Both the position numbers and the translations under genes were made by a program. A model generated the notes under the pieces. The model ran no database searches, had not been told where the DNA came from, and saw only the letters and a program-made list of their open reading frames with translations. Below are positions 1 to 10,830 of a stretch of DNA of 64,000 nucleotides, one piece after another (position 1 is the first letter of the stretch; each line of letters opens with the position of its first letter). The DNA comes from Dryas octopetala (lineage: Eukaryota > Streptophyta > Magnoliopsida > Rosales > Rosaceae): contig OY992835.1 in NCBI GenBank assembly GCA_963921425.1, forward strand, positions 21,266,001-21,330,000, written 5' to 3'.

Positions 1-19
1 AGCCTCAAACCTCAATACC

Positions 20-777
20 TAGGGGTGAGTTTGGTTCGGTTCAGCTCAGTTTTAGGGCTCAATCACAACCGAATCGAATACAAAGAATCGGTTCGATTTG
101 GTTCCACTAGTAAAAGGTTTCACAACCAAACCAAACCAAACCTACTCCTATCGGTTCGGTCGGTTCAGTTGGTTTGGGCTGGAGAATGATTGAGTAGAGC
201 GTCAGAGCGATGGTCGCAAGAGGTGGCTCGTAGTGAGACTGAGAAAGAGAAGGTCGGGCTAAGACTGAGACAATGAGAGGGTGAGCGATTGAGAGAGTGA
301 AATGAGAATGACTTAAGGAGAGGCTGGAGGGTTAGGGATTTGGGGGGGTGGGTTTCACTAATTTCGATTTGTGGGGTGGGTTTGATTCGTTTGAATGAGT
401 GAGGTCGTGAGGGTGAGGTGAGGGAGAATGAGTGAGGGAGAAAGAGAATGATTAAGCAGAGCGACGATCGCAGGTGGCGACTAGCAGCAAGACTGAGAGA
501 ATGAGAGGGTGAGCGACTGAGAGACTAAAACGAGAGAATGACTGAAGTCTAAAAGAGAGCCTAGAAGGTTAAGGATTTGGGATTTGGGGAAAGACAAAAC
601 GACGTCGTTCCACTAAAATGGAGGCCAATTGGTTTGGTTCTAGTTGGTTTTTTGAAGATAAAAAGCAAACCGACCCTAATGGATGGTCGGTTCGATTCGA
701 TTTTTGGTCAAAACCTGACTTTTTCGGTTTGGTTTGGGTTGGTTCGGTCGATTTTTCATTTTTCAAATCCACCCCTA
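20..777. mobile_element. Non-autonomous hAT-like DNA transposon
   Basis: The left end reads TAGGGGTGAGTTTG and the reverse complement of the right end reads TAGGGGTGGATTTG, a short imperfect terminal inverted repeat of hAT type. It is flanked by TCAATACC (12-19) and TCAACACC (778-785), an 8-bp target duplication with one mismatch; 8 bp is the hAT size. Subterminal regions are crowded with GGTTCGGT/AACCGAACC motifs, as in transposase-binding zones of such elements. No transposase frame is present, so movement would need a transposase supplied elsewhere. The short frames at 569-806 are not credible genes. Confidence 0.72.
183..590. repeat. Diverged internal duplication in the hAT-like element
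   Basis: A block at about 183-341 (GAATGATTGAGTAGAGCG, later GAGAGGGTGAGCGATTGAGAG and a GGATTTGGG end) recurs in the same order at about 443-590 (GAATGATTAAGCAGAGCG, GAGAGGGTGAGCGACTGAGAG, GGATTTGGG). Substitutions and small indels show it is not recent. Confidence 0.6.
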
Positions 778-785
778 TCAACACC

Positions 786-3296
786 CTTAATATGCTAGGT
801 TGGTAATGTAAAACTAGAAATCATATTGTTCTTTTGCTATTTTACCACTCATAATGATTGAGTTTAGAAAAGGGAAAGAGTTGTTGCTATTTCATCTTAA
901 TGGTTGAATTGTCTTCAGGGCCTTAGCCAAAATGGGCCAATGTGAACTATGTAGGATGGGCTTCTAACAAGTGCTATATTACAGGAGCTTGCCGGTCTGC
1001 TTGGTTGGTTGGGTCCATTTAAAAGTTGTGGGCCTAATACAAAATAGTGGGCTAGGTCAAATATGTTGATTGGATCAAGAATTTGTTAGTATTTTATTTT
1101 TGTTATGAGTAATTTGTTAGTATGGTAATTGGTAATGGATGTATATTCTTCTATAGACTTTTATATACATTTTGCACTTTGGTACAATGATGTAAGTAGT
1201 GAGGTCCTTACCACCTTACTTGGACAACTTGACTTGAAAACAATATACTTTTAAATACGAGGATCAAATTATCAATGCATGAATCATGTTTGTTGATTAT
1301 ATTATTGATTACACTTTACATATCTAATAAAAAAAAAAAACTACTTTTTATAGATGTGATATTGACTCGCATAAAAAAAACCCACAAGATCAATTCTATA
1401 TGTGGCGTAAAACATGATCAAGAATCTAACTACGAATAGTTTTATATTTCAACTTCTATAAGTAATATGTAATATTCTTTTATTAGATAATTTAATATAT
1501 TTAATCAAAATTTCGTATAATTAACAATTCAAATTGATAATATGATGACATAAGATATAAAATTATGAACTTTTCCCAATGTCTTGCTCATGCTTCTTAT
1601 CCACAATTAATCAAGTCAATAGCTGTTGGGTGAAGCATGGCATAACTCACAAGGCACACTAGTCATATTTCTCACGAAACCCATAGGCCATATCCAATGG
1701 TGCTACAAATGATAATAATGTACCCTGTACCCACTTCCCCAGTTAATTCCCATGGTCAACTCATCCAGCTCAGCGTCCGTACAAGCAACCACACAGTTCA
1801 AAATTATGAGGACACTTTTTCAAAGTTATGGGTGGGCTGTGCGCATACATAGATTCCCTACGCAACCCTCTGCCTTTACGTATTTTTCTGGGCTTTCAAA
1901 CTTTTATAATATGATTTTGTCACTCTATTATATACTTTTTGTGTATTGGGGTAAATGATATATTTGACCAAGAAAAAATGGGGGTTATATAATCAAAAAG
2001 ATTAGATGCTGAGAAAATTTGGACATGTTCGAATTTCGGCAACACGTATTGTCTCTTTGCTGGTACAGTTATTTTTAGGTCCATAATATTTGCGTGTCTT
2101 GTTAGAACAGATTGTGATCGGCCTAACAAGCAGCAAGAGTCGTGCTTCAGGGTTTGAACCTTTGGAGCAAGAGCTAGGATCCACTATCCGCCCATGAAGC
2201 TGGTTAATTTCCCATAAATAATCTTCTTTGATATATTTATATACCTTCTTGCTGTGTTGGTTCGTCTACATTCAACATTATTAATATTATCATCCATTTG
2301 TCACATTGTGAGAATGAAAGACACTTCATGTATATTACACTACACAATGTAATGTAGGTACATTTTTAGGTTAAATAGTTTGACATGTTATGTGATGTAT
2401 ATATATATAAGTTTATCAATCTATATTCGATGTTCATAAACAAAAATCCATTTATTTAATAATTCAAATTGATAGTTTAACAATACAACATGTTAAACTA
2501 TTCTATGTGTGTTGCAAAATTTGGTGGCTAGCTAGCCCTTGAAATAATTGAAACTTATAATGTCAAACAAAGATTTCTTTGTGGTTCAATCTCTTTGTTG
2601 ATTGTATTATCGATAACCGATAACGGTGGATGAAATGTAATATTTTTTTAATTATTTCAACTTAAAACCTTCTTTGGGTGCAGCTACCAAATGGGCATTA
2701 TCAATGGCAAAGTTGGCTTTGATCATCAATTATGGATGTTAGACCTAATTTCCAGGCAACCATTCATTTTTGTGGATCCATAATTATACAGGCAGATTGG
2801 CCAGAGCAAAAGCTAAAATTGCACTAATCATATTAAACAAGTTATTTATGGTAGTGCCAAAACCGCCCCAATGGCTAGTAATTGTCTGGCCGGTACCGAC
2901 CTTCGAATATAAACCAACCAAGTTGCGCATATGAGAGGGACCAAGATAGAGAGGATCATTAATTCAAACAAAAAATATTATCTAATTAAGAGTTCATAAT
3001 GTTTGTATGTACTGTGTTCGAAACTACTTCGTTTCGTTTTACAACTTGGACCCTAAAATGACGTTGTTTTTAGTATAAAAGATGATTGCTCAACGGGATG
3101 ACTTCTTGAAGCTTCTCAAATATCTCATCGAAAATGCACGACTTTGTTAACTATGACAAATTTTGATTTTGGAACAATTGTCAATGCCATAGTGAGAAAA
3201 GCAATTTGCAACTTTACAGAGATTGACACATCTCTATTGCTTTGTTGTATGGAGGTTGACAACTCAAAACATTGATATAACACTTATCTATGGTGG
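786..3296. other. AT-rich intergenic DNA, no gene seen
   Basis: No frame longer than about 70 codons and no recognisable protein. Several GGGCC/GGGCY motifs cluster at 920-1060, as in plant promoters, but no coding exon follows. Poly(A) and TA runs are the only other structure. It ends at the target duplication of the retrotransposon. Confidence 0.6.
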
Positions 3297-3301
3297 AAGC
3301 C

Positions 3302-4361
3302 TGTTGATGCAAATTCTCGTAAGGTAGATGCAACAACTTAGATAAGTTGATCTGGCTGATCAGGTGCTTTGCTGGATGATGAAGTGGATGCTGGTTGAGA
3401 TCTTCCTGCAAGAGAAACAAGGTCAAGGGAGATGGACCGGTGTGGTACCAGCCAAACACGCTCCGATGATGAAGTCAGTGATGGTGTTTGATGGTGGATG
3501 AGGAAGAACAAAGGAAGAACTTGGGAGAATGGGAAGAACAAGGCAAATGTTCTGGATTATTCTCAGCAAGTTGGGTATGCTCTTGGGAGAGTGGAAATTT
3601 TGTGTAAGTGTTTTGTGTGTAGATGCGTAGTCCTAGTTTTTGCACATATGACTTGATATATATAAGCAAAGGAAACTTTAATGAGTAAGATACCTGCATG
3701 TGAATGAATGGTTGCCAGAGACCCACGTACCTGGTCAGACCTAGTTGCATGCTCAGCTGCCTGCTTCTTCAGCATTCAATGCTGCATTGAATGCTCCATT
3801 AAATGCAAGGCTGGAAGGTTCAGGCAGACTGCTCCAGTAGTCATGAATGCAAGCCTGATATCCCCTCTGTCAGAAGATTTGTGTCAGGTGCATTTAAGTG
3901 TGGCGGTTCGTCCCAGCATGATCTTCCCGGGAATGGCGGCGGAAAGCCGAGCCGAGCCGATACAAGTACATGTTCTTATGCGTAGACATAAAGTCCATGT
4001 GTGATCGGATCGGGCATGGGATTCAAGACCGAGCCGATCCAGTAGACTGGGGTCCTTCCGAGCCCTAACTGGTCGACGCCAGAACTCGAAAAGAGACCGT
4101 GCCCTGTGCCGAGCCGAGCCGAACCGGAATGACCGTGGTGAGATGGACACTCGATCCATTGAAAGATCATCGGTTCGGCTCGGACCGAACATGGTGGGCC
4201 CGGCGTGGAAATTCGGTCTGAGCTGGCAGAGGAAATGCTGACCAGTGATGATGTGGAGGTCAAAGTTTGACCATAGAAAGTCAACTCCGAGGTGGGTGTT
4301 GACCAGCCACGTGTCGAGCTGTGATTGGCTATTCGGATCGATGTGGATTTTCCCACAAACA
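3302..4361 (-). repeat. 3' LTR of the Ty3/gypsy element
   Basis: The 1060-bp LTR matches 14568-15627 except at two transitions. It is the downstream LTR because the element reads right to left. A TATATATA run at 3657-3664, read on the minus strand, is a plausible LTR TATA box about 700 nt into the repeat. Several GAGCCGA-type motifs occur in it. The open frames within the LTR (such as 3884-4495 minus) have no recognisable domain and recur in the other LTR only because the LTRs are copies. Confidence 0.95.
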
Positions 4362-4383
4362 GGAGTCCCCCAACTTCCGATCC
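4362..4383 (-). other. Polypurine tract of the retrotransposon
   Basis: Directly inside the 3' LTR, the minus strand reads AGTTGGGGGACTCC into the LTR start TGTTTG. A purine-rich stretch ending at the LTR is where plus-strand DNA synthesis is primed in Ty3/gypsy elements. It is imperfect (CTCC at the end), so the exact priming base is uncertain. Confidence 0.6.
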
Positions 4384-4667
4384 GAGCAGACAGTGGTGGA
4401 TTGGAAGTTGAGATGTAAGGATTTTCCCAAAGATAGCACTTTGTTTGATCCGAGCCGAACCCTACAAATCTATGTTCCCGAAGATCCGAACACACGACGA
4501 CTTGTGATTGGCCAAAATATCTCAGGGGCAGGTGAAGGGACGTTTGATTTCTGCATGGGGGAACGTAAGGGTCACCTCATTATGGGTATTTTTGAATGCT
4601 TGACAGGTGTCAAGATCTGGCACGTGAAGCGCCAGAAATGAAGGGTTGAGATCGGTTTGCATGGGGG

Positions 4668-4675
4668 TATAAATT
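4668..4675 (+). promoter_or_regulatory. TATA box of the antisense gene
   Basis: TATAAATT lies on the plus strand 333 bp before the antisense start codon at 5001 and just inside the 3' LTR. A pyrimidine-rich stretch (4680-4760) follows, as around plant transcription starts. A GTAAGT at 4872 could be the donor of a 5' UTR intron, but no convincing acceptor was identified. This suggests the gene has its own promoter instead of depending on the LTR, which points the other way. Confidence 0.5.
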
Positions 4676-5000
4676 GGCAGTTTCTCTCTCTGCCTCTTCA
4701 CTTTCATCTTCAGCTTCTTCCTTTCTCTGCGAAACCTCCCTCTCTCGCCGCGAATTTCAATCTCTCACCGCCGTCCGAGAGGTTGTCCGATCCCGATTTT
4801 GACCAGACACGGTCGTGGGCGAGGTGGTTCCTAGTGTGTTAGGGGCGGAGACTTTGGGCGGAGGAAAACCAGTAAGTGATTCTCCTCTTTTTTGAGTTTT
4901 CTGCATTTTCGGGTTTTGGGTGTGTGTTCTTGAGAGTTCTTGAGAAAAACCACTTTTTGATTCAAAAAGCAAGAGAGAGAAAGGTGAGAAGGTGTTTGTA

Positions 5001-7396
5001 ATGTCTGAGACTAACTCGAGTGGCCGGCTCGGCTCGGGAGAAGCCTTTGAAGGAGATAGTGAGGCTGAGATGAGCCGAAGCCCGTCTGCGGGTGAGGCCG
5101 AGCCGAGCCGAAGCCCACCTGCGGGTGAGGCGAGTTGGGACGGTTTGTCTGAAGAATTGGACGAGGCCGGCTCGGCACTGAACCGCAACCCAGGTGGAGA
5201 GCGCCGAGCCCGGGGGGACCAGGAAAACCCCGAGATATTGAGTTCCGATCGGGAACAAGGGACGGCCGAAGGAGGCGACGAAGAGCCTCTTGACGTCGAG
5301 CCGATCGCCACCATCCCGAGCAGACTCACCTCAGGCTCGGATGAAAGAGACAGGGGTCACGAGGCAACGACCTCGGCTCAGGGGGTGACGGGGAGTCCGA
5401 TCGACCCGGACTTCTACGAGGAATTGGCGTGGAAGGCCGATCAGATTCCTAATGAGATGACAGAGTATCATCTCAAGGACTTGAGGGGTAGGTACTCGGT
5501 TCCCGAGTCCGTACAGATGAGACTGCCGAGCGGGGGAGAGATACCGAGCCGACCTCCACGAGGATGGGTGACAATGTACCCCGAGATGTTTGAGAATGGG
5601 GTCCGGCTTCCCCTGCATCCCTTCCTGCAGGACTGGCTCGCGACGATCGGCGCGGCGCCGCACCAACTGAACCCAAATGTATACAGGATCATCTTGTCCA
5701 TGCATATCCTGTGGCACAAAGTGCACAAGTGTGTACCACACAAGGATGTCCTGTTCTGCTCCTACGCGCTGAGGTCGAAGAACACTGAGCTCGGCTTCTA
5801 CAATCTGCAGGCCTACTCGGGGCCGTTGTTCTCGGGCAACCCCTCCTCTCAGAAGACTTGGAAGAGGAGATACTTTTTTGTCTCCGGGGATTGGGAATTT
5901 GCCGATCCGAGCGATGTTACCCCGGCTCGGGTCCCCAGAGCCTTTAGGATCCCAGGTGGGCATTGGAAGTTTGAGGCCGGTCCGAGAGCAATCAGTATAT
6001 ATTTTGTAATGACTGTATATATGTATTTCGTGGCTAACTCTTTTCTGTTTCATCCTTGCAGTCAGCTGGGGCAAATATAAACTCCGAGGCGAGCTGAAGG
6101 ATCAGATCGCCGTGATCAGAGACTCACCGGCCGAATACTTGTCCACCAAGTTCCTGCTCGGACCGACTCAGATCAGGTTGAGTGGGATCTCCTGGTTTGT
6201 ACCCAGGTGGAATCCGAGGGCAGAAAGGGGAATGGCGCCCACCGAACTGGAGGCTCGCCTGAGGAGGAAGGCTGCTCGGAGTGTCCAGAGGAGGGCCGCG
6301 GGGCGGGCCCCTGCCGAGCCGGTCCAGGCTCCTGTCCCAGCGGCAGCTCAGCCTAGATCTCCTGCCACGAGACCGACTCGGCAGGCAGAGAAGAGGAAAG
6401 CTCCCCAGGCCGAGGCCCCGGTGGAGAAGAGAGCTCGGGCCGGGCCCAGCGGTTCTGGTGCCGAGGCGTCCGGATCGGGGCCCCGAAGGCGGTGGAGGTA
6501 GACCCTTGCCTCGAGCCGTTCGTCACGGGCTTTAAGCGTGTGATGACGCCGAAGGCGCTGGAGGGGCTGTGGACCGGTCACGGCGAGCCGGGCTTCAGCC
6601 ACCAGGCTTTGATCACATCCCGCCAGGCTATGATGGTAAGTCCTTTTACTTCGGATTTTGTCTATCCGCTCGGTTCGGATTAGTAACAGATATGTTTTCC
6701 TTGCAGCTCGCCATGAGGCAGTTCGAAGCTGCTAAGGCCGCCGTCGATGCCGAGGCGAAACTGGAGAGGTTTCGGGCACGGGTCGTGGAGCTGAAAGAGA
6801 AGTTGGCCGAGGCCGAGCGGACGGTCAATGCCGAGCGCGAACGGTCGGAGGGTCTGCAGTCCAGGCTGGCCAGGAAGGAGGAGGAGGTCGCTCGGCTCGG
6901 CAAGGAGCTTGCGTCCTCGGAGCAAAATGTGGCTGACTTGAGGCACTATGTCGGCGATCTCCAGCGAGACGTCGAGGCGGCCGAACGGAGGGTCGAAAAT
7001 GCCGAGCTCCGACGTCGAGCTGAAATACCGAGCGCCCAGGCACTTGCCGATGCCCACTTCGAGGGGTATAAGGAGCTTCTGGACGAGATCAAGTCGAGGA
7101 GGCCGGACTGGGATGTCTCATTCCTTGGCGAGTCCGATGACGAGGGGGAGGATACCCAGGGGAGTCACCAGGACGAGCTTCCTCCTCCCGATCGCCAAGT
7201 CCCCGCTGAAGCCGAGCCGACTCCGGAAGATCCTCCACTGCCCACGTACGAGCCGACCCCGATCCCCCCGGCCCCCGAATCCGATCCCAACGCTGAGATG
7301 CAGATCGGCGGGGTTGAGGTGGTGCAGCTCGGTGAGGAGACGCCCGAGGAGTCCATCGAGCCGATCCTGGAGGGCCCTGCCGAGCGATCTGCATGA
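5001..7396 (+). CDS. Antisense spliced gene of the retrotransposon, PF04195-like
   Basis: Exons are 5001-5994, 6062-6635 and 6707-7396. Intron 1 (5995-6061, GTATAT...TTGCAG) and intron 2 (6636-6706, GTAAGT...TTGCAG) keep phase exactly. The ATG at 5001 is chosen because the frame only opens at a GTG three codons earlier. Residues about 130-330 resemble the plant family Pfam names putative gypsy type transposon (Transposase_28), with its PLHPFLQDWL and LNPNVYRIIL patches. A basic, Ala/Pro-rich segment follows, then a long Glu/Arg/Leu coiled coil in exon 3 and an acidic Pro-rich tail. Exon 2 changes frame near 6477-6485, in a GGGGCCCC run: the upstream frame reaches a stop at 6499, while the downstream frame continues cleanly to intron 2, so one base appears lost. 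The product is unknown. Coiled-coil and family resemblance suggest a structural or regulatory protein, not an enzyme. It runs opposite to gag-pol. Confidence 0.75.
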
Positions 7397-7440
7397 TGGC
7401 TTATTTTGTTTTTTATATTATCTTGTTTTTGTTTTTTGTT

Positions 7441-7463
7441 CCCGAGCCGAAGTGTGGCTCGGG
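7441..7463. other. Perfect stem-loop after the antisense gene stop
   Basis: CCCGAGCC (7441-7448) and GGCTCGGG (7456-7463) are perfect inverted repeats around a 7-nt loop, 45 bp past the antisense stop. It could form in transcripts of either strand. A role in 3' end formation or RNA stability is inference only. Confidence 0.6.
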
Positions 7464-7948
7464 TTTAATTGTTTTTGGAACAATTTGTATTTGGTTTTAT
7501 GTTATTTATTTTATCAGTATTTTCTTTATGAGTCAAGTTATTATCAGTTCAGCTTGGAAGTTAAGCTAAAGACATAACCAATAACACATGAAAGTGATAA
7601 AAGTGACAATAATAAAAACCAAGACATTCTGGGATCGGCCCGACATGCCGATCGCAATGAAAATGAATGGTAATGATAAATTAGAACTTGTCTTAGGGTC
7701 AGCCTTACAAGTATACCTAAGATAAGTAGGTCTATAAGTATACCCAAGATGGGCTCGGCATACCCATTGAGATATTTAGGAATTTTGTTTTTTTTTTTTT
7801 ATTTTGTTGAGAAAAATATTCAAACCTACTTTCAGATCGGCTCGGCATGCACGATGAAAGTTTTGGTTGGAGTGTATATTTTTCTTTTAGAAATATCCTG
7901 TTGAACGTTAGGACTGTAGGAAGTCACTTCGGCTCGGACAGGGATTTT
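7464..7948. other. Non-coding spacer inside the retrotransposon
   Basis: AT-rich DNA between the antisense gene and the 71-bp array. It contains a short duplication around AAGTATACC (about 7708-7747) and a T-rich run at 7789-7802. It is the probable 3' UTR and poly(A) zone of the antisense gene, although no exact poly(A) site can be assigned. Confidence 0.5.
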
Positions 7949-8374
7949 TATAGACCTGATAAGTCTGTAATATGTCGAGCATCGGGCCGGAAATGGCGCG
8001 CCAGCTCGACACATGAGTTTATAGACCTGATGAGTCTGTAATATGCCGAGCATCGGGCCGGAAATGGCGCGCCAGCTCGACACATGAGTTTATAGACCTG
8101 ATGAGTCTGTAATATGCCGAGCATCGGGCCGGAAATGGCGCGCCAGCTCGACACATGAGTTTATAGACCTGATAAGTCTGTAATATGTCGAGCATCGGGC
8201 CGGAAATGGCGCGCCAGCTCGACACATGAGTTTATAGACCTGATGAGTCTGTAATATGCCGAGCATCGGGCCGGAAATGGCGCGCCAGCTCGACACATGA
8301 GTTTATAGACCTGATGAGTCTGTAATGCACCGAGCGTCGGGCCGAGAATGGCACTTCGGCTCGGCACATGGGTT
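7949..8374. repeat. 71-bp tandem array, six copies
   Basis: Units start at 7949, 8020, 8091, 8162, 8233 and 8304 with the motif TATAGACCTGAT. Copies 1-5 are almost identical. Copies 1 and 4 read GATAAG...TGTCGAGC, while copies 2, 3 and 5 read GATGAG...TGCCGAGC, so amplification involved blocks of more than one unit. Copy 6 is diverged. Copies 1-5 each contain GGCGCGCC, and in copies 1 and 4 TGTCGAGC pairs perfectly with the later GCTCGACA, forming an 8-bp stem. The array lies between integrase and the antisense gene, where tandem repeats are known in Tat-type elements. Confidence 0.95.
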
Positions 8375-8546
8375 TACTATTTTTTCGAAGGAAACACTTA
8401 GATCTTTCCTCTTTGCTGGAAGTGTATAGGAGTAGAGTCCCCAGTGTTTGCTTTGAAAAAATAAGAAGAAATGAGTCAAAATGTGTTCATCTCTTCATTG
8501 ATTGGAATGGGTGTTAAGTCGGACAGTTCCCGATCCTAACTACATT

Positions 8547-10830
8547 TTACTGGTAATAAGTCTTCAAGTGTTCAGCGTTCCAGCTATGCTTGAGAGGCTT
8601 CCCAGCCAGAGTGGCCAAGTTGTAAGTGCCAGGCTTGACTATGCCTGTGATTCTGTATGGTCCGGTCCAGTTCGGATCGAACGAACTCTCTTTGATGGCA
8701 AGGGGATTCTTCTTCATGACGAGACTGCCCAATCTGAAGCTTCTGGGTCTGACCCTCTGATCGTAGTATTTGGCTACCCTCTGCTGGTAAGCGGCTCGGC
8801 AGAGATTTGCGTCGGTTCGCCTCTCCTCGATCATGTCCAGGCCGAGCCGAAGTCCGGTGTCATTGGTCTCGGGATTGTATGTGCCGGTCCGGAATGAAGG
8901 AGTCCCCATTTCGACCGGGACGACGGCGTCAGTTCCGAACGCCAATGCATAGGGTGTTTCCTTCGTCGAGTTGCGATAGGAAGTTCGATAAGACCAAAGC
9001 ACCTCTGGCAAGAGTTCAGGCCAATTCCCCTTAGCATTATCAAGCTTAGTCTTGAGGGTCTTCTTGATGATCTTGTTGATGGCCTCGACCTGTCCGTTTG
9101 ACTGCGGATGGTAAGGCGCGGTGAAGCGCAAGTTGATGTTCAGACGTGAACAAAAACTCCTGAACTTCTTGCAGTCGAACTGTTTGCCATTGTCCGCAAT
9201 GATGGTGTGCGGCATGCCGAATTGGCAAATGATGTTCTTCCAGACGAAGGTCTCCATTCGTTCGGCTGTGGTTGTGGCTAGGGGCTCGGCCTCGGCCCAT
9301 TTGGTGAAGTAGTCGACTACTACTACGGCCATAGTGACTTGCCCTTTCGCCTTCGGCATAGGACCGATCAGATCGAGTCCCCACTGCGCGAACGGCCAGG
9401 GGCTGGATATGGAGGTCAGAACCTGGGGAGGTTGATGGGGGACCGCGGCAAATTGCTGGCATCTGAGACAAGCGCGAGAGAGATGATCTGCGTCTTTGTT
9501 CAGCGTTGGCCAGAAGTAACCCTGTCTGATTGTCTTGTAGGCAAGGGCTCTTCCTCCAGAATGGTTTCCGCATATCCCCTCGTGGATTTCTCTCAGCACA
9601 TCCTGACCTTCTTGGGGAGTGACGCACCGCAAGTAGGGCAGGGAGAAACTCCTTTTGTAGAGCTGACCATTGATCATGCTGAACCGAGCCGAGCTCGTCC
9701 TGATGAGACGTGCCTTGTCTCTCTCCGGGGGAAGGATCCCGGAGACCAAGTAATTGATGATCGGCGTCATCCAGTTCGGCTCGGCCTCGGTCTGCATGAC
9801 GGTGACTTCGTTTTCGGCGGTGCTAGGTCTGTCCAGGATTTCAACTGGAACGTGTCTAGCGGATCCGGTGTCTGTGGCCGAAGCCAAACGTGCCAAGGCG
9901 TCGGCTCTGCAGTTCTCTGCCCTCGGGATTTGGGATATTTTGTACTCATGGAAGTTCCCAAGAAGCAGACGAGTCTTCTCGAGATAGACAGTCATGCTAG
10001 GTTCTCGAGTCTCATACTCTCCCAATATCTGATTGACGATGAGTTGGGAGTCGCTGAAGATGTTCAGTTTGGTTGCGCCGAGCTCCTTTGCCAGTCTGAG
10101 TCCGGCGATGAGAGCCTCATACTCTGCTTCATTGTTGGATGCTTGAAATCTGAAGCGAAGGGCATACTCCATCACAACTTGTTCTGGGGAGATCAGAACA
10201 AGCCCGGCTCCACTTCCCATGGTGTTGGAAGATCCGTCCACATAGAGGGTCCAGGTGAGGAGGTCAACCTGGCTGTGATCGCCGTTTGAGTTCGGATCAG
10301 ACGCCGCTGGCATAGCGTCGGTGCGCGGTGGATCCTCCGTCGAGGTGGTCGACTCACAGATGAAGTCCGACATGGCTTGACCTTTGATGGCCGTCCTGGG
10401 ACGGTAGATGATGTCAAACTCGCCGAGCTCGATTGACCACTTGATGAGCCGACCCGAAGTCTCGGGTTTTGCCAGGATTTGTCTGAGCGGCTGATCTGTC
10501 AAGACAACGATTGAATGAGCCTGGAAGTAGGGTCTCAGTTTCCGAGCCGAGCTGACCAGGGCGAGAGCCATCTTCTCGAACCTTGGATATCTGGTCTCGG
10601 CATCGGCGAGAGCTCGGCTCGTATAGAAGACGGGGTGTTGTACACCGCCGACCTCCCTCACTAGAACTGAGCTGAGAGCCGAGTCAGAGACAGAGAGGTA
10701 GAGAAAAAGTTCTTCACCTTCTTCTGGTTTGGATAAGATGGGAGGTTCCCCCATGTACCTTTTCAGATCTTGAAAAGCCTGCTCGCATTGGGGGGTCCAT
10801 TCTATGCTCTTCCCTGCTCCCTTAAGGCTT
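8547..10830 (-). CDS. Retrotransposon pol, C-terminal: RNase H, second RNase H, integrase
   Basis: The frame is open from 10847 down to the stop at 8547; residue numbers count from the open frame. Residues 45-160 are the RNase H joined to reverse transcriptase (acidic D54, E91, D117). Residues 198-325 are a second, archaeal-type RNase H starting LYVDGSS, with D204, E242, D266 and D316; this pair of RNase H domains marks the Tat group. Integrase follows, with an HHCC zinc site (H422, H429, C460, C463) and catalytic D492, D552 and E588, the last two separated by 35 residues (DD35E). A C-terminal region with a basic FRLGSLVMKK and WTGPYRI patch completes it. It has no start codon of its own: it should continue from the upstream frame, from which it is displaced by one base between about 10809 and 10828. 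Function: degradation of the RNA template strand and insertion of the cDNA. Confidence 0.9.

Noticed and set aside
2115-2175. tRNA or SINE-like stretch around GGGTTTGAACC
   Set aside because: A B-box-like string is present, but no A box, acceptor stem or poly(A) tail could be matched.
3884-4495. 203-codon minus-strand frame in the 3' LTR, repeated at 15150-15650
   Set aside because: It is present twice only because the LTRs are copies. It has no domain, no sensible start and a low-complexity composition driven by the GAGCCGA motifs.
5331-6074. 247-codon minus-strand frame
   Set aside because: Shadow of the antisense gene exon 1; it crosses the intron and lacks any family resemblance.
7958-8367. 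Repeated short minus-strand frames of about 68 codons
   Set aside because: They come from the 71-bp tandem repeats: 71 is not a multiple of 3, so each copy restarts the same overlapping frame. Not a gene family.
7949-8374. CRISPR-like array
   Set aside because: The whole 71-bp unit repeats with no variable spacers, and the setting is a plant retrotransposon.
9339-10289. 316-codon plus-strand frame
   Set aside because: Mirror of the RNase H-integrase coding region with no recognisable domain.
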